The notes beneath the pieces were generated by a model. That model was not told where the DNA came from. It was given only the letters and a program-made list of their open reading frames with translations, and made no database searches. Both the position numbers and the translations under genes were made by a program. Positions 8,260 to 16,715 of a stretch of DNA of 64,000 bases are shown one piece after another (within the stretch, counting starts at the first letter, position 1; each line of letters begins with the position of its first letter). Where the stretch lies: the NCBI GenBank assembly GCA_039029395.1, contig JBCCGG010000016.1:1-64000 (forward strand). The letters are read 5' to 3'. This DNA comes from JBCCGG01 sp039029395 (lineage in GTDB: Bacteria; Pseudomonadota; Alphaproteobacteria; Kiloniellales; JAKSDN01).

Positions 8260-8761
8260 GGCGGTTATAGGCCCAGCGGCCGGCGCGGCCGACATAGCGT
8301 TGGCGCGCGCGCTCTTCGAGGAGTACGCCCGCTGGCTCGACTTCGACCTCTGCTTCCAAGATTTCGAGGCCGAGCTTGAGGGCTTGCCCGGCAAGTACGC
8401 GCCGCCGGCCGGCGGCATCTGGATCGCGCGTATCGCCGGCGAGCCGGCCGGTATCGTCGGTCTGCGGCCCCTGGAGCCGGGCATCTGCGAGCTAAAACGC
8501 CTGTGGCTCCGGCCCGGCTATCGGGGCGCCGGTCTCGGCCGGCGCTTGACCGAAACCGCGATCGCGGCGGCTAAGGCCCAGCGCTACCGGCTGATGCGCC
8601 TGGACACCATCACCTCGAAGATGGCCGAGGCCGGCCGGCTTTATGCAAGACTCGGGTTTCGCCCGGCCGAAGCCTACTATCACAATCCCCACCCGGAGGT
8701 CGCCTACCTAGAGCTCGACCTGACCGCTTGCGATCGGGAGGCGGCGCGGCTAAGCAGGTGA
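8246..8761 (+). CDS. GNAT family N-acetyltransferase
   Basis: A 171-residue acetyltransferase. The acetyl-CoA pyrophosphate-binding motif A is seen as LRPGYRGAGLGRRLTETAI around residues 88-110, followed by the ARLGFRPAEAYYHNP segment of motif B. It starts with GTG at 8246 inside the end of the PhzF gene (14-bp overlap), so it is probably translated as part of the same operon. The substrate is unknown; small-molecule or amino-group acetylation is expected from the family. Confidence 0.85.
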   Translation: MSRDEAVIGPAAGAADIALARALFEEYARWLDFDLCFQDFEAELEGLPGKYAPPAGGIWIARIAGEPAGIVGLRPLEPGICELKRLWLRPGYRGAGLGRRLTETAIAAAKAQRYRLMRLDTITSKMAEAGRLYARLGFRPAEAYYHNPHPEVAYLELDLTACDREAARLSR

Positions 8762-8786
8762 CCTTGAACCAAAGTGGGGGAGAGGC

Positions 8787-9245
8787 ATGGCCGAGCGCTA
8801 TTTCGAGGATTTCACGGCGGGCAATATCTTTGAAAGCCGGGGCGTCACCCTTTCGGAATCCCAGATCCTCGACTTCGCGCTGACCTACGACCCTCAACCC
8901 TTTCATATCGAGCGTCCGGCCGCCGAAGCTTCGCCCTATGGCGGGCTGATCGCCAGCGGCTTCCAGACCCTGGCGCTCGGTTTTCGCATGTTCTACCAGG
9001 AGAACATCATCAACGCCTGCTCGATCGGCTCGCCCGGCATGGACGAGCTGCGCTGGCTCGCGCCGGTCCGGCCCGGCGACACCCTCTACAGCGTTGCCGA
9101 GGTGCTGGAGACCCGGCCCTCGCGCTCCAAGCCGGACCGGGGGTCCATGACGGTCGGCTTCACGATCAAGAATCAAGAGGGCGATGCGGTCATGACCTTC
9201 CGCACCACGATGATCCTGCTGAAGCGGCCGGACGGGGGCGCTTGA
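8787..9245 (+). CDS. MaoC-like hot-dog dehydratase
   Basis: A 152-residue single hot-dog-fold protein of the MaoC/(R)-enoyl-CoA hydratase class. The pattern RYFEDFTAGNIF at the start, DFALTYDPQPFHIE carrying the Asp and His of the hydratase-type active site, and PYGGLIASGFQT are characteristic. GGGGGAGAGG lies just upstream of the ATG. The SDR gene begins one base after its stop codon, suggesting that the two act in one pathway on acyl-CoA-like substrates. Confidence 0.87.
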   Translation: MAERYFEDFTAGNIFESRGVTLSESQILDFALTYDPQPFHIERPAAEASPYGGLIASGFQTLALGFRMFYQENIINACSIGSPGMDELRWLAPVRPGDTLYSVAEVLETRPSRSKPDRGSMTVGFTIKNQEGDAVMTFRTTMILLKRPDGGA

Positions 9246-9246
9246 G

Positions 9247-10020
9247 ATGGCCGGCGTCCAAGGGCGGGTCGCGCTGGTCACCGGCGCGGGCAGCACAGGC
9301 GGCATCGGCTTCGCGACCGCCAGGTTGCTCAAAGCCGCCGGCGCGAGGGTTGCGATCACCTCCACGACCGAGCGCATTCACGAGCGTCTCGAGGAGCTGG
9401 GGGACGGTTTCGCCCAGCCGGCCGACCTTACGGACCCGGCCGCGGTCGCCGGCCTGATCGCGGCGGTCGAGGGCGCGCTCGGGCCGATAGACATTCTGGT
9501 CAACAACGCCGGCATGGTGCAGGTCGGCCGGGACGAGCCCTCGCGTCCCCTGCACGAGACCACCGACGAAGGCTGGCGCTATGGCCTCGACATCAATCTT
9601 ACCAGCGCGTTCTTGGCGACTCGCGCGGTGTTGCCGGGCATGATGGCGCGCAACTATGGGCGCATCGTGCAGATGTCCTCGGTCACCGGCCCGGTCGTTG
9701 CCATCCCCGGCAGCGGCGTCTACGCCGCTGCCGGGGATGGCATGCTGGGCCTCGCCCGGGGTCTCGCGCTCGAGGCCGGGCCCCATGGGGTCACGGTCAA
9801 TTGCATCGGCCCCGGCTGGATCGAGACCGCTTCAAGCAGCGAAGCGGAAGTCGTTGCCGGCCGCCACACGCCAATCGGCCGTCCGGGCACGCCCGACGAG
9901 ATCGGCCATGTCGCGGTCTTCCTGGCCAGCGAGGAAGCGAGCTACCTGACCGGCCAGCTCATCGTGGTCGACGGCGGCAACACGATCCAGGAGTACAAGG
10001 TAGCGCTCGAAGGGCAGTAG
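9247..10020 (+). CDS. SDR-family protein lacking the catalytic lysine
   Basis: A 257-residue short-chain dehydrogenase/reductase-fold protein: TGAGSTGGIGFATA nucleotide-binding loop, ILVNNAG, the Ser in QMSSVTG, and C-terminal FLASEEASYLTGQ with the VVDGG end. The usual YxxxK pair is read here as YAAAGDGM (bases 9721-9744): the tyrosine is present but Gly replaces the lysine. In classical SDRs that lysine lowers the Tyr pKa and binds the nicotinamide ribose, so activity may be lost or altered. It is coupled to the MaoC-like gene (TGAGATG junction). FabG-like annotation would be premature. Confidence 0.85.
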   Translation: MAGVQGRVALVTGAGSTGGIGFATARLLKAAGARVAITSTTERIHERLEELGDGFAQPADLTDPAAVAGLIAAVEGALGPIDILVNNAGMVQVGRDEPSRPLHETTDEGWRYGLDINLTSAFLATRAVLPGMMARNYGRIVQMSSVTGPVVAIPGSGVYAAAGDGMLGLARGLALEAGPHGVTVNCIGPGWIETASSSEAEVVAGRHTPIGRPGTPDEIGHVAVFLASEEASYLTGQLIVVDGGNTIQEYKVALEGQ

Positions 10021-10027
10021 GGCGCGC

Positions 10028-10981
10028 TCAACTGGAGCGTCGTGGCAGGTTGATCGCGGCAACGCCCAGGATTGCCAAGAGCAATCCGACAGCGATCAGC
10101 GGCGTGATCTCTTCGCCCAAGAAGACCACGCCGAGCAGCACGCCGATGCCGGCGCGCAGATAGGCCTGGCTGGCCACGCCCAGGGAGCCGAGGGTTCTGA
10201 CCAATCTGAAATAGATCAGCAGGGCAACGCCGGTGCAGAATATCGATAGCACGACGGCCGCCGCGATCGCGTGACCGGAGGGCCTGAGCGTCCAAGGCTG
10301 CTCGAGAAGCAAGCTGAGCGGGACAAGCACCCCGGCGGCCCAAAGCATCGCCCCCGCGGCGGTGACGCCGGCCGGCAGATGGGTGAAGCGTTTGCCGTAA
10401 ATCGCCGCGCAAGCATAGAGGATGGCGCCGAGCAGGGCGGCCCCTTGGCCCGCAACCTGTCGGCCCAGGCCGGCCAGAGCGTCGACGCCAACGATGAGGA
10501 CGACCCCGCAGAGCCCGAGGCACGCCCCGAAGAGCTTTGTGGCGTTGACGGCCTCGTGGCGGGTGAACAGCAAGGTGATGAAGAACACGAAAATCGGCGA
10601 GGTGGAGTTCAGCACGCTGGCCAGCGCGCTGTCGATGTACTGCTGGCCCCAGGCGAGAATCGTCCAAGCGCCGATGGAGTTGAAGAACGACTGCAGAAGC
10701 AGCCGGCGCCAGGTCTTGCCATCGCGCGGCAAGCGCTCTTCGCGCCAATGCAAGACCGCCAGGAGGAACAAGGCCGCGATGGAAACCCGCACGGCAATCA
10801 GGGTGATCGGCGGTATCTCCGCGACGGCGACTTTGATGAAGAGGTAGGACGATCCCCAAAGCAGCGCCAGCATTGCCAGCAGGCCCAGCTCGACAGAGAG
10901 GTTCGGCCGATCCGAGGCGTTCACGCTGGTCTGCACCCTTTCAATGAGGCCATGGGGTGGCGTCGGAGGCCACCATTGCAT
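10028..10981 (-). CDS. EamA/DMT-family transporter
   Basis: A 317-residue inner-membrane protein with about ten hydrophobic helices in two EamA repeats; the first repeat has LLWGSSYLFIKVAV and the last ends GLLLAILGVAAINLPRR. It is convergent with the SDR gene, 7 bp between stops, and is not the same subfamily as the transporter at 6543. The start may be the 10981 ATG or the GTG about 16 codons inside. The substrate is unknown. Confidence 0.85.
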   Translation of the reverse strand: MQWWPPTPPHGLIERVQTSVNASDRPNLSVELGLLAMLALLWGSSYLFIKVAVAEIPPITLIAVRVSIAALFLLAVLHWREERLPRDGKTWRRLLLQSFFNSIGAWTILAWGQQYIDSALASVLNSTSPIFVFFITLLFTRHEAVNATKLFGACLGLCGVVLIVGVDALAGLGRQVAGQGAALLGAILYACAAIYGKRFTHLPAGVTAAGAMLWAAGVLVPLSLLLEQPWTLRPSGHAIAAAVVLSIFCTGVALLIYFRLVRTLGSLGVASQAYLRAGIGVLLGVVFLGEEITPLIAVGLLLAILGVAAINLPRRSS

Positions 10982-11059
10982 AATCCGAAGACCGGATGCT
11001 TCGCCCGGGGCCGAATTGTCGCGCTTTGTCGCCAGTTACTCCCGCAACCAGGCGCGCGG

Positions 11060-11431
11060 CTAGAATCCGCCGACCTTGTGTCCGAAGAACACCTTGGTCA
11101 CGTCTTCCAGAATGTCCCAGGTAACGCGGCTGCCGTCCCGGGTTAGAATGCTATCGCCGGGTCCCAACTCACTCACCGCACCGCTGCCATGGTCTATGAG
11201 CCGGCACCTGCCGGACAGAATGGTCATGAGCTCGTCGCCTTGCTCGGTGCAGTCGAAAACGCCTTTGGTGCAGCGCCAGATCCCGAAACGGGTGGTGTGG
11301 CCCGGGCCACCCACGTCGAACCGTCCCGACGCCCGCGGGCTGCCCTCCTTGATCAGGTAGTCGCAGGCCGGGCTTTCGAAGGGCCAATCCTCCAGCGGCC
11401 CAACATCGTCGCCTGGCTTATAGGTGAGCAT
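11060..11431 (-). CDS. Cupin-domain protein (DUF861-like)
   Basis: A 123-residue small beta-barrel protein of the cupin_3/DUF861 type: FGIWRCTKGVFDC, TEQGDELMTILSGRCRLID and GPGDSILTRDGSRVTWDI follow the family layout, including a tryptophan near the last strand. Such proteins often bind small organic acids or act as enzymes with ill-defined substrates. It starts 35 bp after the LysR gene on the same strand, so both are probably co-transcribed. The upstream ATG at 11470 is possible, but 11431 fits the domain edge and has GGAG before it. Confidence 0.75.
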   Translation of the reverse strand: MLTYKPGDDVGPLEDWPFESPACDYLIKEGSPRASGRFDVGGPGHTTRFGIWRCTKGVFDCTEQGDELMTILSGRCRLIDHGSGAVSELGPGDSILTRDGSRVTWDILEDVTKVFFGHKVGGF

Positions 11432-11466
11432 CGCGTTTCTCCGTCGACTCGTGGGCATAGCCGTGT

Positions 11467-12408
11467 TCACGGCGCTTCGTTTGGAACAATAAGGTCCGTC
11501 GCCTCTTGGCGCGAGAAGTAGTCGCTGCAGGCGCCCATGAACGTGCGGGTCAGCCGGCGCGGCTTGCCGCCGAGGTGACCCATCACGAGCTTGAGGGATC
11601 TTCGCGCCGGATCGGCGGTTCGGATCGGAACCGCGACGATCTTGTCGCCGGCATAGGTCAAGCTGGTCGACGGCCGCATGTTGAGGATTGTGCAGCCGAT
11701 GCCCGCGCCGACCAGACTGCGCACCATCTCAGTCGTCGACGCGGTCGCGACGATCCGCGCATCGACCCCGTGGTCGTCGAGCAGGCCGCGGTAGTATGCG
11801 CTGGTGAACGGCAGGTCGAGCAGAACCAGAGGCACATTCGATAGATCCCGAAGCTCGACGACAGCCTGGGCGGCGAAGGGGTGGCCCTCGGGCAAGAGCA
11901 GGTAGGGCGGCGCCTCGATCAAGGTTTCGCATACGATCCCGGCGCGGGCGTTTTCGGCGACGAACAGGATCACGTCGAACGCGCCGTCGAGCAGGCCGCT
12001 TTGGGCCCGCTCGTTGTCGCACTCGACGAAATGCAGCGCGACGTCGGGATTGTCGCGCACCAGCGGCCCGACGATCTCAGGCATGAATGCCGGGGCGACC
12101 GGCGCATAGTAGCCGACCGAGATGCTGCCCGAGAGGGCGGTGCGCAGCTCCGCACCCTCGAGCAGCAGGCTGTCGTATTCCTCGATCAGGTGGCGGATCT
12201 TGCGCATCATCGCAACACCCGTGGCGGTTGGGGCAATTCCCTTGGCCGGGTAGCGCTGCACCAACTTGAGCTCGAACTCGGCCTCGACCAGCTCGATGGC
12301 GTTCGAGATCGCAGAGGGCACAACGTTCAGCTGCTCGGCGGCCCGGGAGATAGACCCCTGTTCCGCCGCGACCAGAAAGTATCGCAGCGCTTTGACCGAG
12401 ACGCGCAT
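11467..12408 (-). CDS. LysR-type transcriptional regulator
   Basis: A 313-residue LTTR. The N-terminal helix-turn-helix (ALRYFLVAAEQGSISRAAEQL, PSAISNAIELVEAEF) covers about residues 5-60, followed by a periplasmic-binding-protein-like effector domain. The start at 12408 was chosen for AGGAG 8 bp upstream; an ATG at 12429 is also in frame. It is divergent from the fatty acid hydroxylase gene across a gap that holds a textbook LTTR box, and it is followed by the cupin gene, so both are candidate targets. Confidence 0.92.
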   Translation of the reverse strand: MRVSVKALRYFLVAAEQGSISRAAEQLNVVPSAISNAIELVEAEFELKLVQRYPAKGIAPTATGVAMMRKIRHLIEEYDSLLLEGAELRTALSGSISVGYYAPVAPAFMPEIVGPLVRDNPDVALHFVECDNERAQSGLLDGAFDVILFVAENARAGIVCETLIEAPPYLLLPEGHPFAAQAVVELRDLSNVPLVLLDLPFTSAYYRGLLDDHGVDARIVATASTTEMVRSLVGAGIGCTILNMRPSTSLTYAGDKIVAVPIRTADPARRSLKLVMGHLGGKPRRLTRTFMGACSDYFSRQEATDLIVPNEAP

Positions 12409-12432
12409 TGGCAGGCTCCTGAGCGGCATGCC

Positions 12433-12457
12433 ATAACATCGAATTATCAGATGTTAT
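12433..12457. promoter_or_regulatory. LTTR box between LysR gene and fatty acid hydroxylase gene
   Basis: ATAACATC (12433-12440), nine bases, then GATGTTAT (12450-12457): a perfect 8-bp inverted repeat. Its core is ATC-N9-GAT and it also satisfies T-N11-A, the generic LysR recognition pattern. It sits directly upstream of the regulator and about 75 bp before the divergent hydroxylase start, the expected place for autorepression and activation of the divergent gene. Confidence 0.72.
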
Positions 12458-12532
12458 TAATCATAAAGTTCTGTTTTTCAAGCCTTATGCCTTGTGACAC
12501 GGTTGGCCTGAACCTTTGGCTGGGAAGATGTC

Positions 12533-13567
12533 ATGGCAATTGAGGGCACCCCCGGGGACCCGCGCGCCAACCGCGACGGCGGTGTTTCACGTCACTGGCA
12601 TCATCGCCCGTTGGTGCCGGTGGAGAACTCGCCTCTCTTCGCCTGGCCGCTCGACCCGCTGAGAATGTTCCGCTGGATTGCCCGGCGGTGGCTTAACCTC
12701 GCGGAGAACGCAATCCTCGTGGTCGTCGCGCTGGTGTCCTGGTTCTGGTTCCAGCCGCCGCTCGAGGTCTCGAAGACACTGTCCGTCGGCTGGATTGCGG
12801 AGATCTATATCCGCAACCTCCTTCTGATAACGATCGTGGCCGGCGGCCTACATCTCTACTTCTACACCTTTCGACGACAGGGCCAGCGCCTGCGCTACGA
12901 TTGCCGCGATCTGGCGCCCCGCCGCGGCAGCTTTACCTTCAACAGCCAGCTTTGGGACAACGTCTTCTGGACGCTCGCCAGCGGCGTGGCCTTTTGGACG
13001 GCCTACGAGGTGCTGATGTTTTGGGCCATGGCGAACGGCTATGCCCCGATCCTGGCCTGGAGCGGAAATCCGGTTTGGTTCATTGCGCTGTTCTTCCTGA
13101 CCCCGATGTGGATCTCGGTCCACTTCTACTGGGTTCACCGTTGGCTGCACTGGCCGCCGCTCTACCGGCTGGCCCACGCGCTGCACCACCGCAACACCAA
13201 CGTCACCCCTTGGTCGGGCCTGTCGATGCACCCGATCGAGCACCTGATCTTTTTTTCATCCGTGCTGATCCACTGGGTCGTCGCCGCCCATCCGATCCAC
13301 ATTCTGTTCCACATGCAGCACCAGGCGCTGACGGCGGCGACCTCCCACACGGGCTTCGAGGGCATTCAGCCCAAGGACAAGACCCGCCTCGCGCTCGGCA
13401 CCTTTCACCACCAGATGCACCATCGCTACTTCGACTGCAATTACGGCAATCTGGAGGTGCCGTTCGACAAGTGGCTCGGCTCCTTTCACGATGGGACCGA
13501 GGAGTCCCACGGGGCCTTCAAGGCGCGCAAGCGCCGCTTGATGGCCCAGGCCGCTGGGCGGCGCTGA
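12533..13567 (+). CDS. Fatty acid hydroxylase / sterol desaturase family membrane protein
   Basis: A 344-residue membrane-bound di-iron oxygenase-type protein. The histidine clusters are clear: HFYWVHRWLHW, HALHHRN, and HHQMHHRYFDCNYGN near the C-terminus, the last with the typical NYG extension. Hydrophobic segments at about residues 60-80, 95-115, 150-170 and 180-200 place it in the inner membrane. Family members hydroxylate fatty acids, carotenoids or sterol-like lipids; the substrate here is unknown. Its position opposite the LysR gene and LTTR box suggests inducible expression. Confidence 0.88.
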   Translation: MAIEGTPGDPRANRDGGVSRHWHHRPLVPVENSPLFAWPLDPLRMFRWIARRWLNLAENAILVVVALVSWFWFQPPLEVSKTLSVGWIAEIYIRNLLLITIVAGGLHLYFYTFRRQGQRLRYDCRDLAPRRGSFTFNSQLWDNVFWTLASGVAFWTAYEVLMFWAMANGYAPILAWSGNPVWFIALFFLTPMWISVHFYWVHRWLHWPPLYRLAHALHHRNTNVTPWSGLSMHPIEHLIFFSSVLIHWVVAAHPIHILFHMQHQALTAATSHTGFEGIQPKDKTRLALGTFHHQMHHRYFDCNYGNLEVPFDKWLGSFHDGTEESHGAFKARKRRLMAQAAGRR

Positions 13568-13582
13568 GCGGGGCCTAGACTC

Positions 13583-15361
13583 CTACATCGGCCAGACCCA
13601 CAGAATCATCGGCACTGCGACCAGCAGCACCAGGATGTCGAGCGGCAGGCCGAGGCGCCAGTAGTCGGCGAAGCGGTAGCCGCCGGGGCCCATGACCAGC
13701 AGGTTCGACTGGTGGCCGATCGGCGTCAGATAGGTCGAGGAGCTGCCGACCGCGACCGCCATTAGGAAGGGGTCCGGGTTGGCGCCCAGGCCGGCCGCGA
13801 TGGTCAGGCCGATGGGCGCCATGAGGACGGCGGTGGCGGCGTTGTTCATGACGTCCGACAGCAACATGGTGACGATCATCAAGACGCCGAGTAGCAGCCA
13901 GGCCGGCGCCGCCGCGCCCAGCGCCAGGATCGGCGCGGCGATCACCGCGCTGCCGCCGGTCGCCTCGAGCGCCTGGCCGACCGGGATCAGCGCGGCGAGC
14001 AGCACGATGACCGGCCACTCGATCGATTCGTAGATCTCGCGCAGGCGTATCTGCCCGCTCAGCGCCAGAACCGCGACCGCGCCGACGAAGGCGACCGCCG
14101 GATGGGCCAGGCCGAAGGTGGCGAGCAGCACGGCGGCGGCGAAGACCCCCAGCACCACCGGCTTGCCGGCGCGCCCGTCCAGCTTGATGTCGCGCCCGGC
14201 GAGCGGCAGGCAGCCGAGCGCTGTGAGCGCATCGGGCAGGGCGACCCGCTCGCCTTGAAGCAGCAGCACGTCGCCGGTCTTGAGCGGCACGTGACCGAGG
14301 CGCTCGACGATCGGCTGGCCTTGGCGCGAAATGCCCAGCAGATTGACCGCGAAGCGGGTGTGCAGACTCATGGTCTGTGTCGTGCGGCCCTCCAGGCGCG
14401 AACCGGGTGCGATCACCGCCTCGACCAAACCGACCCGTTTGGAGCGCAGGTTGCTGGCGGTCATATCGGCGCCGCCGATGATCTCCAGCTCGGCGGCCTG
14501 CACCACCTGCTCGAGCGCCTTGGTGTCGGCCTCGACCATAACGATATCGCCGGATTGGAAACGCAAATAGGCCGAAGGCGCTAGCATGCGGTCGCCCCGG
14601 CGCTCGAGCGCGACCACCGAGAGATCGTCCTGGGCCAGCTCCTCCAGCTCGGTGACCCGATGGCCGACCATGGGCGAGCCCTCGGGGATCTTGAGCTCGA
14701 CGATGTAGTCGCCGATGTCGAACTGGGCCTCGATCTCCTCGGAGCCGTCCCGGTCCTGGGGCAGGAGGCGCCAGCCGACCAGGCCGATGAAGAGCACGCC
14801 GACAATGGCGACCGCCAGGCCGACCGGTGCGAAGTCGAACAGCGCGAAGGGCTGGCCCAAATGCTCTTCACGCACGCTTGCGATGATGATGTTGGGCGGC
14901 GTGCCGATCAGGGTGATCAGCCCGCCCAGCAGCGAGGCGAAGGAGATCGGCATAAGCATTTGGCTGGGCGCCCGCTTGGCATCGGCCGCCACCTTGAGCG
15001 CGACCGGCAGCATCAGGGCGAGTGCGCCCACGTTGTTCATGAAGGCCGAGCAGAGCGCGGTCAGCGCGGCGATCGCCAGGACCTGGCGGCTCGGTTGGCC
15101 GGCCATGCGGCCGAGCTGGCGTGCCGCGCTCTCGATCAGTCCGGAGCCTCGCAGGGCATGAGACAGAATTAGGATCGCTGCCACGGTGACCACCGCTGGG
15201 TGGCCGAAGCCGGCGAAGGCCTGGCCGCCCGGCACCACGCCAACTGCAACCGCGGCCAGAAGCGCCAGCACGGCGACCAGATCGAAGCGGATGCGACCCC
15301 AGATAAAGCCGGCCAGGGCGCCCGCGAGGATCACCAGGATGAGCGATTGATCGAGCGTCAT
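13583..15361 (-). CDS. SLC13-family permease with two RCK_C (TrkA-C) domains
   Basis: A 592-residue inner-membrane transporter of the ArsB/NhaD/DASS superfamily. Two membrane halves (about residues 1-175 and 395-592) flank a cytoplasmic insert with two RCK_C ligand-binding domains, recognisable in the segments IVELKIPEGSPMVGHRVTEL and VPLKTGDVLLLQGER. Related proteins carry sulfate, dicarboxylates or other anions with Na+ or H+. The start at 15361 is taken because the hydrophobic N-terminus begins there; the open frame continues upstream without membrane character. It is divergent from serC. Confidence 0.87.
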   Translation of the reverse strand: MTLDQSLILVILAGALAGFIWGRIRFDLVAVLALLAAVAVGVVPGGQAFAGFGHPAVVTVAAILILSHALRGSGLIESAARQLGRMAGQPSRQVLAIAALTALCSAFMNNVGALALMLPVALKVAADAKRAPSQMLMPISFASLLGGLITLIGTPPNIIIASVREEHLGQPFALFDFAPVGLAVAIVGVLFIGLVGWRLLPQDRDGSEEIEAQFDIGDYIVELKIPEGSPMVGHRVTELEELAQDDLSVVALERRGDRMLAPSAYLRFQSGDIVMVEADTKALEQVVQAAELEIIGGADMTASNLRSKRVGLVEAVIAPGSRLEGRTTQTMSLHTRFAVNLLGISRQGQPIVERLGHVPLKTGDVLLLQGERVALPDALTALGCLPLAGRDIKLDGRAGKPVVLGVFAAAVLLATFGLAHPAVAFVGAVAVLALSGQIRLREIYESIEWPVIVLLAALIPVGQALEATGGSAVIAAPILALGAAAPAWLLLGVLMIVTMLLSDVMNNAATAVLMAPIGLTIAAGLGANPDPFLMAVAVGSSSTYLTPIGHQSNLLVMGPGGYRFADYWRLGLPLDILVLLVAVPMILWVWPM

Positions 15362-15522
15362 GGCTGCAAGGAAGCACGTCCGAAGCCGCCCTTGGCAAGC
15401 CATTTCTGGTTTATGCCGCACTGCATTGACGCACTGCAGCATAAAGCCTAGTATCGCGCTCCCCAACCCCTCCCGCCGGGTCCCGGGCCCGGCACACGGC
15501 TCCAGCAAGGACGGTATTTCCG

Positions 15523-16704
15523 ATGACCGCCTCGGCGCCCCTTCGGCCGCAGATCCGGCCGAGCGACCCGCGATTCTCCTCTGGCCCGACCGTCAAGCGG
15601 CCCGGCTGGACCCCAGATGTGCTCCGCGACGCCGTGCTCGGCCGCTCCCACCGGGGCCGGCCGGGCAAGGCCAAGATCAACCAGGTGGTGGAACGCTCGC
15701 GCGCCCTGCTGGGCCTGCCGGATGACTACTTGCTCGCGATTATGCCGGGCTCAGACACCGGTGCCATGGAGGCCGCGCTTTGGTCGCTGCTGGGCGCACG
15801 CGGGGTCGACGTCTTGGCCTGGGAGTCTTTCGGCAAGGGCTGGGCCGGCGACGTGCAAAAAGAGCTCAAGCTGGACGACCTGCGGGTCCTCTCGGCTGAC
15901 TACGGCGCCTTGCCGGATCTCGGCCAAGTCGATCCGGCGCGCGACTGCGTCTTCACGTGGAACGGCACCACCTCGGGTGTTTGCGTGCCCAACGGCGCGT
16001 GGATCGCCGACGACCGCCAATGCTTGACGATTTGCGACGCCACCTCGGCGGTCTTCGCCATGGCGCTGCCGTGGCGCAAGCTCGACGCGGTGACCTGGTC
16101 CTGGCAGAAGGCGCTGGGCGGCGAGGCCGGCCACGGCATGCTGGCGCTCTCGCCGCGCGCGGTCGAACGCCTGGAAAGCTACCGCCCGCCTTGGCCCCTA
16201 CCCAAGCTGTTCCGCCTGACCAAGGGCGGCAAGCTCAACGCCTCGATCTTCGAGGGCGCGACCATCAACACGCCCTCCCTGCTGTGCGTCGAAGATGCGC
16301 TCGATGGGCTCGCCTGGGCCGAAGAGGTCGGCGGCGGCCCGGCGCTGATCGCCCGCTCCCAGGCCAATCTGGCCTTGGTCGCCAGCTGGATCGAAGCTTC
16401 CGACTGGGTCGACTTCCTGGCGAGCGACCCGGCGAGCCGCTCTTCGACCTCGATCTGCCTTAAGATCGTCGATCCCTGGTTCCAAGGCCTTCCGCCGGCG
16501 GCCCAGGCGGCAGCCGCCAAGGCGGTCGCCGCGTTGCTCGAGGATGCCGGCGCCGGCTACGATTTGGGCAGCTACCGGGACGCGCCGCCGGGTCTGCGCC
16601 TGTGGGGCGGCCCGACCGTAGAGGCCGGCGACATCGAGGCGCTGCTACCTTGGCTCGACTGGGCCTTCGCCCAAGCCAAGCACGACCAAATGGCCGCCGC
16701 CTAA
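15523..16704 (+). CDS. serC: Phosphoserine aminotransferase (alphaproteobacterial type)
   Basis: A 393-residue class V aminotransferase, the second step of serine synthesis from 3-phosphoglycerate (3-phosphohydroxypyruvate plus glutamate to phosphoserine). FSSGPTVKRPGW at the start, the N-terminal GRSHR segment, DATSAVFAM and the PLP lysine Lys196 in TWSWQKALGGEAGHGM are as in the alphaproteobacterial SerC type, which is longer than the E. coli enzyme. serA follows 11 bp downstream, so both early serine enzymes are made from one message. Confidence 0.95.
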   Translation: MTASAPLRPQIRPSDPRFSSGPTVKRPGWTPDVLRDAVLGRSHRGRPGKAKINQVVERSRALLGLPDDYLLAIMPGSDTGAMEAALWSLLGARGVDVLAWESFGKGWAGDVQKELKLDDLRVLSADYGALPDLGQVDPARDCVFTWNGTTSGVCVPNGAWIADDRQCLTICDATSAVFAMALPWRKLDAVTWSWQKALGGEAGHGMLALSPRAVERLESYRPPWPLPKLFRLTKGGKLNASIFEGATINTPSLLCVEDALDGLAWAEEVGGGPALIARSQANLALVASWIEASDWVDFLASDPASRSSTSICLKIVDPWFQGLPPAAQAAAAKAVAALLEDAGAGYDLGSYRDAPPGLRLWGGPTVEAGDIEALLPWLDWAFAQAKHDQMAAA

Positions 16705-16715
16705 AGGATAGAGAC

